Position numbers and translations under genes: made by a program. A stretch of DNA of 47,422 nt from Dorea sp. CAG:317 (GTDB taxonomy: Bacteria; Bacillota; Clostridia; Lachnospirales; Lachnospiraceae), in assembly GCA_000433535.1 (NCBI GenBank), contig FR892673.1, positions 1-47,422 on the forward strand, given 5' to 3'. Below are positions 39,591 through 47,422 of the stretch, piece after piece (position 1 is the first letter of the stretch; each line of letters opens with the position of its first letter). The notes under the pieces are model-generated. The model saw only the letters and a program-made list of their open reading frames with translations. It made no database searches and was not told the origin of the DNA.

Positions 39591-41213
39591 ATGATTACAT
39601 TATCAGGAAAAAGTGTATTTGGCGGAATCGCCATTGGAAAGATTTCGTTTTATAAGAGAAATGAAATTACGATTAAAAGAAGCCGCGTGGAAGATACAGA
39701 GGCAGAAGTAAAACGTTTTGAAAGAGCGAAAGAACAGGCATCCGCAGAGCTTCAGCAATTACATGACAAGGCAATGGATGATGTAGGTGAGACAAATGCC
39801 ATGATCTTTGAGATTCACCAGATGATGCTGGAAGATCTGGATTATGTGGAGTCCATCGTAAATATTATTACAACGCAGGAAGTGAACGCAGAGTATGCAG
39901 TCGGGACAACGGCAGATAATTTCGCTGCGATGTTTGCGGCAATGGATGATGCGTATATGCAGGGAAGAGCTGCAGACGTGAAGGATGTCTCAGAACGTCT
40001 CATCAAAGTATTATCAAACAGTGAGCACGCTGCCATGGAAATGGAAGAGCCGGTGATCATTGCAGCCGACGACCTTGTGCCAAGTGAAACCGTACAGCTT
40101 GATAAAGATAAAGTGCTTGCCTTTGTTACAATGTACGGCTCTTCAAATTCACATACAGCCATTCTGGCACGAACGATGAACATTCCGGCAGTGATCGGTC
40201 TTGGTGAAGATCTGAAGCAGGAATATGACGGGAAACTTGCAATTGTAGACGGAATGGACGGCGTGATTTATATAGAACCTGATGCAAAGACCATGGAAGC
40301 CATGCAGAAAAAACAAAAAGAAGACATGGAGAAGAAGGAGCTTCTGGAGCAGTTAAAGGGCAAAGAAAATGTGACAAAGAGCGGTCAGAAAGTAAATGTC
40401 TACGCCAACATCGGCAATCTGTCCGATGTGGGGGCTGTGCTTCAGAATGATGCCGGAGGCATCGGTTTGTTCCGAAGTGAATTCCTCTATTTAGAGAGCG
40501 AGACCTTCCCTACAGAAGAGCAGCAGTTCAAGGTGTATAAACAAGTGGCGGAAAATATGGCAGGTAAGCGGGTAATTATTCGTACGCTGGATATCGGAGC
40601 CGATAAACAGGTGGATTACTTTGGATTGGACAAAGAAGAAAATCCGGCGCTTGGCTATCGTGCGATTCGTATCTGCCTGACAAGGCCGGAGATCTTCAAG
40701 ACACAGCTTCGCGCACTGTACCGCGCATCTGCTTATGGACAGATTGCAATTATGTTTCCGATGATCATCTCTGTGGATGAGGTAAAGAAGATTAAGGAAA
40801 TGATCCGGCTTGTGCAGGAAGAACTTACAGAAGAAGGGGTAGAATTCCGCAAGGATGTAGAGATCGGTGTGATGATCGAGACACCTGCCGCTGTTATGGT
40901 GAGCCATGAGCTTGCTAAAGAGGTCGATTTCTTCAGTGTAGGTACTAACGATCTGACGCAGTATACGCTTGCGATCGACAGACAGAATCAAAAACTGGAA
41001 TCATTTTATGATGCCCATCATCCGGCAGTATTGTCTATGATTCGTATGGCAGCAGAAAATGCGCATCGAGAGGGAAAATGGATCGGCATCTGCGGAGAGC
41101 TTGCAGCTGACCTTACGCTTACTGAGACATTCCTTGAGATGGGAATTGACGAGTTGTCCGTAGCGCCGGGAATGATTCTTCCGCTTAGAAAAACCGTTCG
41201 TGAGTGTGAATAA
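39591..41213 (+). CDS. ptsI: PTS Enzyme I, fructose-operon copy
   Basis: The 540-residue phosphotransferase has His188 in YGSSNSHTAILAR, GIGLFRSEFLY in the PEP-binding barrel, and ICGELAADLTLTETF for the conserved Cys region. It is co-transcribed after the HPr (15-base gap), so the operon has its own complete EI-HPr-EIIABC relay. It is clearly paralogous to the stand-alone Enzyme I at 33799-35424: same length within one residue, same motifs. GAGGGG precedes ATG 39591 by several bases. The terminator is at 41253. Confidence 0.93.
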   Translation: MITLSGKSVFGGIAIGKISFYKRNEITIKRSRVEDTEAEVKRFERAKEQASAELQQLHDKAMDDVGETNAMIFEIHQMMLEDLDYVESIVNIITTQEVNAEYAVGTTADNFAAMFAAMDDAYMQGRAADVKDVSERLIKVLSNSEHAAMEMEEPVIIAADDLVPSETVQLDKDKVLAFVTMYGSSNSHTAILARTMNIPAVIGLGEDLKQEYDGKLAIVDGMDGVIYIEPDAKTMEAMQKKQKEDMEKKELLEQLKGKENVTKSGQKVNVYANIGNLSDVGAVLQNDAGGIGLFRSEFLYLESETFPTEEQQFKVYKQVAENMAGKRVIIRTLDIGADKQVDYFGLDKEENPALGYRAIRICLTRPEIFKTQLRALYRASAYGQIAIMFPMIISVDEVKKIKEMIRLVQEELTEEGVEFRKDVEIGVMIETPAAVMVSHELAKEVDFFSVGTNDLTQYTLAIDRQNQKLESFYDAHHPAVLSMIRMAAENAHREGKWIGICGELAADLTLTETFLEMGIDELSVAPGMILPLRKTVRECE

Positions 41214-41252
41214 TATAAAAAAGTAATAACTACTCATAATGAGAAGTAATAG

Positions 41253-41285
41253 ATGGAGCCATTTACTTTATGGCTCCATTTTGTT
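41253..41285 (+). terminator. Terminator of the fructose operon
   Basis: ATGGAGCCAT (41253-41262) pairs with ATGGCTCCAT (41270-41279), then TTTTG. The T run is short. Confidence 0.7.
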
Positions 41286-41335
41286 AGAATGGGATTGTGT
41301 TATCTAAAAATGAGATACATGAAGGAGGAAATCAA

Positions 41336-42718
41336 ATGTTAGAGAAGTTTTTCAAACTTAAGGAGAACGGTACAGATGCAAAGACTGAGATTCTTGCCGG
41401 AATCACTACTTTTATGACAATGGCGTACATTCTGGCAGTTAATCCAAGTATTCTGGCTGCAGCTGGTATGGATCAGGGTGCCGTATTTACAGCAACAGCT
41501 CTTGCGGCTTTGATTGGTACTTTACTGATGGCTGTCTGTGCGAATTATCCATTTGCGCTTGCACCGGGTATGGGACTGAATGCGTATTTCGCATATACCG
41601 TAGTGCTTGGAATGGGGTATGACTGGCAGGTTGCACTGACTGCAGTTTTTGTGGAAGGTATTGTGTTCATCGTTTTATCTCTCACAAATGTGCGTGAAGC
41701 AATCTTTAATGCGATCCCGAAGAATTTAAAAGCAGCTGTCAGCGTGGGAATCGGTCTGTTTATCGCATTTATCGGACTTCAGAATGCGAAGATCGTAATT
41801 GGCGGAGCAACATTGGTTGAGTTATTCTCTCTTGAAAATTACAATATGGCAAATGGTGTAGAAGCAACATTTAACGATGTCGGTATTACCGTTGTGCTGG
41901 CAATCATCGGAATTATTATCACAGGTATCCTTGTGATCAAGAATGTAAAAGGAAATATTTTGTGGGGAATTCTTGCCACATGGATCATCGGAATCATCTG
42001 TCAGTTTGCAGGGGTGTATGTTCCAAATCCGGAAATCGGATTTTACAGCCTGCTTCCGGATTTCAGCAACGGACTTTCTATTCCAAGTCTTGCGCCGGTA
42101 TTCGGAAAACTTGATTTTTCAAGTGTCTTTTCATTGAATTTTATTGTTGTTATTTTTGCATTCCTTTTCGTAGATATGTTTGACACAATCGGAACATTGA
42201 TTGGTGTATCATCTAAGGCTGATATGCTGGATGAAAACGGAAAATTGCCAAGAATCAAGGGCGCGCTTCTTGCAGATGCAATCGCAACAACAGCAGGAGC
42301 GGTTCTTGGTACAAGTACAACAACTACATTCGTAGAAAGTGCATCCGGTGTATCTGAAGGCGGAAGAACAGGTCTTACTGCAGTGACAACTGCTATTTTA
42401 TTTGGACTGGCACTGTTCCTGTCTCCGATTTTCCTTGCAATTCCATCATTTGCAACAGCTCCGGCGCTTGTGGTTGTTGGATTCTATATGCTGACAAATG
42501 TGGTAAATATCGATTTTAACGATATTTCTGAGGCGCTTCCATGCTATATCTGTATCGGAGCAATGCCATTTTTCTACAGCATTTCAGAAGGTATTTCTAT
42601 GGGAGTTATTTCCTATGTGGTACTGAATCTGTTAACAGGAGAGGCAAAAGAGAAAAAAATCAGTATCTTGATGTATGTGCTTGCTGTCTTATTTATTTTG
42701 AAATATATTTTCTTATAA
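41336..42718 (+). CDS. Guanine/hypoxanthine permease, AzgA/PbuG-type NCS2
   Basis: The 460-residue transporter has about 12-14 spans. Family signatures are AGITTFMTMAYILAVNP near the start, ANYPFALAPGMGLNAYF, FVDMFDTIGTLIGV and STTTTFVESASGVSEGGRTG. It should take up purine bases (hypoxanthine/guanine or adenine) with protons. I chose the ATG at 41336 with AAGGAGG at 41322-41328 rather than the upstream ATG at 41297. No purine riboswitch is visible: the gap from the previous terminator is only about 50 bases. A terminator follows at 42769. Confidence 0.9.
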   Translation: MLEKFFKLKENGTDAKTEILAGITTFMTMAYILAVNPSILAAAGMDQGAVFTATALAALIGTLLMAVCANYPFALAPGMGLNAYFAYTVVLGMGYDWQVALTAVFVEGIVFIVLSLTNVREAIFNAIPKNLKAAVSVGIGLFIAFIGLQNAKIVIGGATLVELFSLENYNMANGVEATFNDVGITVVLAIIGIIITGILVIKNVKGNILWGILATWIIGIICQFAGVYVPNPEIGFYSLLPDFSNGLSIPSLAPVFGKLDFSSVFSLNFIVVIFAFLFVDMFDTIGTLIGVSSKADMLDENGKLPRIKGALLADAIATTAGAVLGTSTTTTFVESASGVSEGGRTGLTAVTTAILFGLALFLSPIFLAIPSFATAPALVVVGFYMLTNVVNIDFNDISEALPCYICIGAMPFFYSISEGISMGVISYVVLNLLTGEAKEKKISILMYVLAVLFILKYIFL

Positions 42719-42768
42719 GAACATGCGGGAGAAAAAGATACTTCTGTAAAAGAATAGAAGAGGTGTTG

Positions 42769-42818
42769 AACAGCTTGTCATTTTGGAACAGTTCCATTAT
42801 GGCAGGCTGTTTTTCTTT
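42769..42818 (+). terminator. Terminator of the purine permease gene
   Basis: AACAGCTTGTCAT (42769-42781) pairs with ATGGCAGGCTGTT (42799-42811) over 13 bp with G-T pairs; an inner GGAAC/GTTCC stem is possible. TTTTCTTTT follows. Confidence 0.75.
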
Positions 42819-42822
42819 TCTA

Positions 42823-42851
42823 TTGTACCGGAGCAAACAATCGGGTATAAT
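42823..42851 (+). promoter_or_regulatory. Promoter of the ABC-F gene
   Basis: TTGTAC (42823-42828), 17-base spacer, TATAAT (42846-42851), about 56 bases before the start codon. Confidence 0.65.
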
Positions 42852-42907
42852 TCTTTATAGACAGTGGAGCAGTACGATATTTGAAAGGTAAGAAAAGGAT
42901 AAGCAGA

Positions 42908-44722
42908 ATGAATTTACTCACAATGGAACATATTACAAAATCATATACAGACCGCGTACTTTTGGATGATGTGGATTTTGGGATTAATGAAAATGAAAAA
43001 ATCGGAATCATCGGTGTAAATGGTATGGGGAAATCTACACTTCTTAAGCTGGCTGCGGGAATTACAACATGCGACCAGGGGAAGATCAGTATGGGGAATC
43101 AGGTGAAGATCTGTTATCTTCCGCAGACGCCTGTGTTTGAAGAAGGAATGAATATTTTGCAGGCGGCAGTGCGCGGGCACGAGGATGAAACAAACCGATG
43201 GACCATAGAGGCGGATGCCAAGGCAATGTTAAATAAGCTGGGATTTTCGGACTACGAAGAAAAAATTGAACATATGTCGGGAGGACAGAAGAAAAGGGTT
43301 GCACTGGTCAATGCACTTTTGACTTCTGCGGATATTTTGATGCTTGACGAGCCGACGAACCATCTGGACAATGGGATGTCAGAATGGCTGGAAGAGTACC
43401 TCATCAAATTCCGCGGTGCAATTTTGATGGTTACCCATGACCGTTACTTTCTGGACCGTGTAGCGAATCGGATCGTGGAAGTGGATCAGGGGAAATTATA
43501 CAGCTATCCGGGGAATTATGAACAGTTTGTCACATTAAAGGAAGAGAGACAAAGTATGGAACTTGCCGCACAGCGCAAGAGAAAGAGTCTTCTTCGCACA
43601 GAGCTTGAGTGGCTGCATCGCGGGGCAAGGGCGAGAAGTACGAAGCAAAAGGCACATATTGACCGAATCCGCGCATTGCAGGAGATGAAGGACCTTCAGG
43701 AAGAGAAAAGAGTGATGTTGGATTCGACATCCTCCCGCATGGGAAATAAGACAATAGAATTGAACGATATCTGTAAAGCATACGGAGAAAGAGAATTAAT
43801 CCGGGATTACAGCTATATTTTCCTGCGCCATGACCGTATCGGAATCATTGGTCCGAATGGATGTGGAAAAACAACGCTGCTTAAGATCATAAGCGGTGTG
43901 GCAAAGCCGGATCGCGGTACGATAGAGGTCGGACAGACGATTCGAATCGGTTATTTTTCACAGGAAAATGAATATATGAATGATTCTATGAAAGTGATTG
44001 ATTATATCAAAGAAGCAGGGGAATATATTCAGACTTCTGACGGCAGCAGAATCACTGCCTCCCAGATGCTGGAGCGCTTTTTATTTGAAGGAGCGATTCA
44101 ATGGTCAAAGATTGAGAAGTTATCCGGCGGAGAAAAGCGCAGGCTTTACCTCCTTCGTATTCTTATGAGCGCGCCGAATGTGCTGCTCCTTGATGAGCCG
44201 ACCAACGATCTGGATATCCAGACACTTACTATTCTGGAAGATTATTTGGATAGCTTTGACGGAATCATCATTACCGTATCTCACGACCGTTATTTTCTGG
44301 ATCGAACAGTGAATCGAATCTTTTCCTTTGAAGGAAATGGAGTGATTCGCCAATATGAGGGCGGCTATTCCGACTATCTGATCAAAAAGGAGATCGAGTC
44401 AGTTTCAGAAGAAGAGAAGCAGGAACAGAAGACTGAAAAGGTTGAATCGAAGTCAAAAGAGACATGGAAGCAGCGGGAGAAGAAGCTGAAATTTACTTAC
44501 AAAGAGCAAAGAGAATTTGAGACGATTGATGAGGATATTGCGAAGTTAGAGAGTAAGCTTGAAAAACTGGATCAGGACATTATGAAAAATGCTACCAATT
44601 CTGTAAAGCTTAGTGAACTTATGAAAGAAAAAGAAGAAGCAGAGCAGGCGCTGGAAGATAAGATGGACCGATGGGTCTATTTAAATGATCTCAATGAGAA
44701 GATTCAGGGAGGAGTATCGTAA
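42908..44722 (+). CDS. ABC-F family ATP-binding protein (Uup-like)
   Basis: The 604-residue soluble protein has two ABC domains: Walker A GVNGMGKST and GPNGCGKTT, signatures MSGGQKKR and LSGGEKRR, Walker B LMLDEPTNHLD and LLLDEPTNDLD. The linker (about residues 220-285) is rich in Arg/Lys, and the C terminus has a Lys/Glu coiled coil (about 510-600) as in Uup proteins. ABC-F ATPases act on ribosomes, not in transport. I chose ATG 42908 with AAAGGA at about 42893; the frame also opens at an upstream TTG. It could be housekeeping or linked to antibiotic protection; sequence alone does not decide. The hydrolase gene begins two bases after its stop. Confidence 0.9.
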   Translation: MNLLTMEHITKSYTDRVLLDDVDFGINENEKIGIIGVNGMGKSTLLKLAAGITTCDQGKISMGNQVKICYLPQTPVFEEGMNILQAAVRGHEDETNRWTIEADAKAMLNKLGFSDYEEKIEHMSGGQKKRVALVNALLTSADILMLDEPTNHLDNGMSEWLEEYLIKFRGAILMVTHDRYFLDRVANRIVEVDQGKLYSYPGNYEQFVTLKEERQSMELAAQRKRKSLLRTELEWLHRGARARSTKQKAHIDRIRALQEMKDLQEEKRVMLDSTSSRMGNKTIELNDICKAYGERELIRDYSYIFLRHDRIGIIGPNGCGKTTLLKIISGVAKPDRGTIEVGQTIRIGYFSQENEYMNDSMKVIDYIKEAGEYIQTSDGSRITASQMLERFLFEGAIQWSKIEKLSGGEKRRLYLLRILMSAPNVLLLDEPTNDLDIQTLTILEDYLDSFDGIIITVSHDRYFLDRTVNRIFSFEGNGVIRQYEGGYSDYLIKKEIESVSEEEKQEQKTEKVESKSKETWKQREKKLKFTYKEQREFETIDEDIAKLESKLEKLDQDIMKNATNSVKLSELMKEKEEAEQALEDKMDRWVYLNDLNEKIQGGVS

Positions 44723-44724
44723 CC

Positions 44725-45654
44725 GTGACCATAAATAAATCTATGAAAAAAGTATTGAAAGCCCTGTCTTTTGACGGGATTGAAGTGGAGGCGGCAAGAC
44801 AGCTTGCAAATATCAAAGCCATTGACCCGTTAAAGATTTTCCACCGTACGATTGATTATAAAGTCATGAACGGAGATCATGAAGTGCCTATGAGATTGTA
44901 TATGCCAAGTGAGGAAATATCAGAAGATCTTCCGGTATTTCTTCTTTTCCATGGCGGCGGCTGGGTGACAGACAGTGTGGATAATTATGAGAGAATCTGC
45001 GCCCGGCTTGCAGTGGCAACAGAACACATGGTAATATCCGTAGAGTATAGACTGGCGCCGGAACATAAATTTCCTACAGGTCTGATGGATTGTTATGCGG
45101 TGGCAAAAGCTCTTTATACAAGACAGTTTATTTTAAATGTTGACCCTGACAAAATCACACTGATCGGTGACAGTGCCGGAGGAAATCTGGCGGCTGCTGT
45201 TTCTTTGATGGCGCGTGACAAAGGAGAGTTTCTGCCGAAGAGACAGATCCTTATCTATCCGGCATTATTTGCAGATTATACAGAGAATTCGCCGTTTCCG
45301 TCGGTGCACAAATACGGCAGCGACTATCTTTTGACATCGGGGAAGATGAGAGATTATATTGAGCTTTATGCCTCTTGCCCGGAAGATAAGGAAAATAAAT
45401 ATTTTGCACCGCTTATGGAGACAGATTACAGTCGGCAGCCGGATACACTGGTTTTGACAGCAGAATGCGACCCTCTGAGGGACGAGGGAGAAGCCTATGC
45501 AAAGAGGCTTAAGGAAGCAGGAAACCGCGTGAAGCTCTATCGGATCAAAGATGCCCTTCACGGTTATTTTTCGCTTGGAATCAAGTATTTTCATGTAAAA
45601 GAAAGCTTTGATCTTATCAATGAATTTTTAAAGGAGGATGGAGCTGATGTTTGA
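44725..45654 (+). CDS. Alpha/beta hydrolase of the hormone-sensitive-lipase type
   Basis: The 309-residue hydrolase has the oxyanion-hole motif HGGGWV, nucleophile motif GDSAGGN, and late Asp (ECDPLRDEG) and His (DALHGYF) of the triad, all in the HSL order. It is an esterase acting on short acyl or aromatic esters. The start is GTG 44725, preceded by GGAGGAG at 44708-44714; an ATG at 44743 is an alternative. It overlaps the following acyltransferase-like gene by eight bases, so the two probably work on the same ester or acylated product. Confidence 0.85.
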   Translation: MTINKSMKKVLKALSFDGIEVEAARQLANIKAIDPLKIFHRTIDYKVMNGDHEVPMRLYMPSEEISEDLPVFLLFHGGGWVTDSVDNYERICARLAVATEHMVISVEYRLAPEHKFPTGLMDCYAVAKALYTRQFILNVDPDKITLIGDSAGGNLAAAVSLMARDKGEFLPKRQILIYPALFADYTENSPFPSVHKYGSDYLLTSGKMRDYIELYASCPEDKENKYFAPLMETDYSRQPDTLVLTAECDPLRDEGEAYAKRLKEAGNRVKLYRIKDALHGYFSLGIKYFHVKESFDLINEFLKEDGADV

Positions 45655-47422
45655 ACAGAGGCGGGCTTATTGGAGAAATCTTGATAATGCTGCCAAGATG
45701 TTTTCCGCGGCAAGCAGCCCTAAAGACACAAGAGTATTCCGGTTTTATTGCTTGTTGAAAGAACCGGTAGACAGCGGGATACTGCAGGAAGCGTTAAATA
45801 AAACGATCAAAAAATATCCGGTATTCTTATCTGTCATGCGAAAAGGTCTGTTCTGGCACTATCTGGAGAAGAGTGAGCTGCGCCCGACGGTGCGGGAAGA
45901 ATATAAGGAACCGTGCAGCTGTCTGTATGTTCGGGATAAAAAGGCGCTCCTTTTTGAGGTTACTTATTATAAAAACAGAATTAATTTTGAAGTGTTTCAT
46001 GCGTTGACAGATGGAACCGGGGCGACAGAGTTTTTAAGAGAGCTCGTAAAAAACTATTTATATCTGGCGCACAAGGAGAAGGAACTGCCGGAGATACAGC
46101 TTTCGAAAGATAAATTGACGGTGCAGGATCAGGAAAATGACAGCTTTAGCAAATATTACAATCCCGATCTGAAAAGAACAAAGAAGAAAAAGGTGAAAGC
46201 ATATCAGATCAAGAAGAGGGGAAAGGAATACGAAGAACTAAAAGTAGTAGAAACAACCCTTTCAGTAAAAGCATTGTTAGAAAAAGCAAGAGCTTACGGG
46301 GTGTCCATGACGGTATTGCTGACGGCTGCATTTATCTGTGCCATTCACAAAGAAATGAATAAGACACAGGAAAAAAAGCCGGTGGTGCTGATGGTTCCGG
46401 TAAATCTTCGGAAAATATTTCCATCGGATTCTATGTTGAATTTTTTCAGCTATATTGAGCCGGGGTATCAATTCGGCGCAGCGGAAGATGATTTTGATTC
46501 TGTGTTAATGGCGGTAAAGCAGTATTTTGAAGACCACCTGACGAAAGAAGAAATAGCAGGGCGCATGAATGAATTGATTGCATTTGAAAAGCATAAAATA
46601 TTAAAATGGGCGCCGCTGATCTTAAAAGATCCATGTATCAAAATGGGAGCGAAGATGGCAGAAGGAGAAGTGACAGCAGTTCTTTCTAATATGAGTGCGG
46701 TTAAGATGCCGGAAGAATATATGCCGTATATTGAACGGTTTGGTGTCTATACGAGTACCCCGCGAATGGAGCTATGTGTCTGTTCTTTTAAAGATACGCT
46801 GACTTGTGCTTTTACTTCTCGCTACGACAGCCTGAATATCCAGAGGAATTTCTATGAGATCTTAGAAAACATCGGTGTGCCTGAGACGGTTATAGAACCG
46901 GAATATCCGGAAGATGCACAGCCGAATTATGAAGGAAGAAAGTTTTACAAAGGGTTTTCCTTTGGCTGTATGATGGCGGCTGTATTTGCGGTAATGGCAA
47001 ATGTGATCTTTTCACCGCAGCGTCTGTGGTCTGTATTGGTTGCAGCCGGGATTTTCAGCATGTGGGCAGCCCTGTCGGTGGGATATGTGAAACGGCATAA
47101 TTTACTGAAAAATGCCATGTGGCAGCTGCTTGGCGTGACGATCGGTTGTATCATATGGGATGCCTGTATCGGATGGAGGGGCTGGTCAGTGAACTATGTA
47201 TTGCCGATCGTATGTTTGCTGATTCAGATTTCCATGGTAATCGTATCCAAAATACAATCACATTCTCCGAGGGAGTATATGATCTATTACGTGATGGCGT
47301 CAATGTACAGTATCCTTCTTCCTTTTGTTCTGCTGCTTACAAAGGTGATTCGTTTTCGGGCTTTGGCAGTCCTGTGCGTAGGATTGAGTTTTCTATTTCT
47401 GATGGCGCTTATTTTATTTAAA
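45647..47422 (+). CDS. Condensation-domain-like acyltransferase with membrane domain (DUF6320-like), 3' end cut off
   Basis: The frame opens at ATG 45647 with AAGGAGG at 45631-45637 and runs without a stop for 592 codons to the window edge. Residues about 1-410 resemble an alcohol acetyltransferase/PapA-type condensation fold: FRFYCLLKEPVDSGILQEAL at the start and HALTDGTG (H118, D122, G123), the HxxxDG catalytic motif. Residues about 430-592 hold about six membrane spans, as in DUF6320 proteins. It would transfer acyl groups at the membrane, for example on a lipid or polyketide-like product. It overlaps the hydrolase gene by eight bases. Substrate unknown. Confidence 0.75.
   Translation, partial: MFEQRRAYWRNLDNAAKMFSAASSPKDTRVFRFYCLLKEPVDSGILQEALNKTIKKYPVFLSVMRKGLFWHYLEKSELRPTVREEYKEPCSCLYVRDKKALLFEVTYYKNRINFEVFHALTDGTGATEFLRELVKNYLYLAHKEKELPEIQLSKDKLTVQDQENDSFSKYYNPDLKRTKKKKVKAYQIKKRGKEYEELKVVETTLSVKALLEKARAYGVSMTVLLTAAFICAIHKEMNKTQEKKPVVLMVPVNLRKIFPSDSMLNFFSYIEPGYQFGAAEDDFDSVLMAVKQYFEDHLTKEEIAGRMNELIAFEKHKILKWAPLILKDPCIKMGAKMAEGEVTAVLSNMSAVKMPEEYMPYIERFGVYTSTPRMELCVCSFKDTLTCAFTSRYDSLNIQRNFYEILENIGVPETVIEPEYPEDAQPNYEGRKFYKGFSFGCMMAAVFAVMANVIFSPQRLWSVLVAAGIFSMWAALSVGYVKRHNLLKNAMWQLLGVTIGCIIWDACIGWRGWSVNYVLPIVCLLIQISMVIVSKIQSHSPREYMIYYVMASMYSILLPFVLLLTKVIRFRALAVLCVGLSFLFLMALILFK

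Noticed and set aside
41286..41335. Possible purine riboswitch before the purine permease
   Set aside because: Only about 50 bases lie between the upstream terminator and the start codon, too short for the aptamer.
1..47422. CRISPR arrays, rRNA or tRNA genes, phage genes, toxin-antitoxin pairs
   Set aside because: No regular repeat-spacer pattern, no rRNA-like or complete tRNA-like sequences, and no phage structural or toxin genes were recognised.

Overview
The window looks like a chromosomal segment of a low-to-mid GC, Gram-positive, spore-lineage gut anaerobe, most probably a member of the Lachnospiraceae (Dorea / Mediterraneibacter / Blautia-like). This is inferred from gene content, not from any search. 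The supporting genes are a SpoIID-like protein, a T-box in front of pheST, a DUF6465 protein, an ATP-type PEP carboxykinase followed by a 6S-like RNA, a CC/Se-type selenoprotein candidate, a fructose PTS operon and an IS1182-family element. Nearly every gene is on the + strand; the cold-shock gene is the clear exception.

Region by region. 1-6.0 kb: end of a DMT/EamA permease, a YitT-family membrane protein, a cytidylate kinase-like protein, an ArsP_2-type putative exporter, a DUF6465 protein, a DUF4203-like membrane protein, an overlooked 56-residue membrane peptide whose ribosome site sits inside a hairpin, and a PHP-domain phosphoesterase. 6.0-14.6 kb: a thioester-domain surface protein behind a consensus promoter and a long structured leader, then leuC-leuD-nhaC-thrC, then pckA and a 6S-like RNA. 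14.6-22.1 kb: SpoIID-like protein, BrkB-family protein, T-box, pheS, pheT, queA. 22.1-24.2 kb: an IS1182-type insertion sequence of about 2.07 kb with readable terminal inverted repeats and strong hairpins near both ends.

24.2-33.3 kb is the most unusual block: one tightly packed operon encoding a lipoprotein, an M56 (BlaR1-like) membrane protease, a solute-binding lipoprotein with an extra N-terminal domain, two sugar-type ABC permeases, an HlyD/MacA-like adaptor, a MacB/FtsX-like permease without an ATPase, a BlaI-type repressor, and a 99-codon gene with an in-frame UGA followed by Cys that reads as a selenoprotein. No ATP-binding subunit is present. The likely logic is proteolytic signalling (M56 protease plus BlaI) controlling a cell-envelope transport or sensing complex.

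33.3-41.3 kb: a cold-shock gene (- strand), a first PTS Enzyme I, and a fructose operon (fruR-fruK-fruA-HPr-Enzyme I) preceded by a four-copy operator array. The HPr in this operon has the catalytic His15 but Arg at the regulatory Ser46 position. 41.3-47.4 kb: a purine permease, an ABC-F ATPase, an alpha/beta hydrolase, and a condensation-domain-like protein with a membrane domain (DUF6320-like) that runs off the window.
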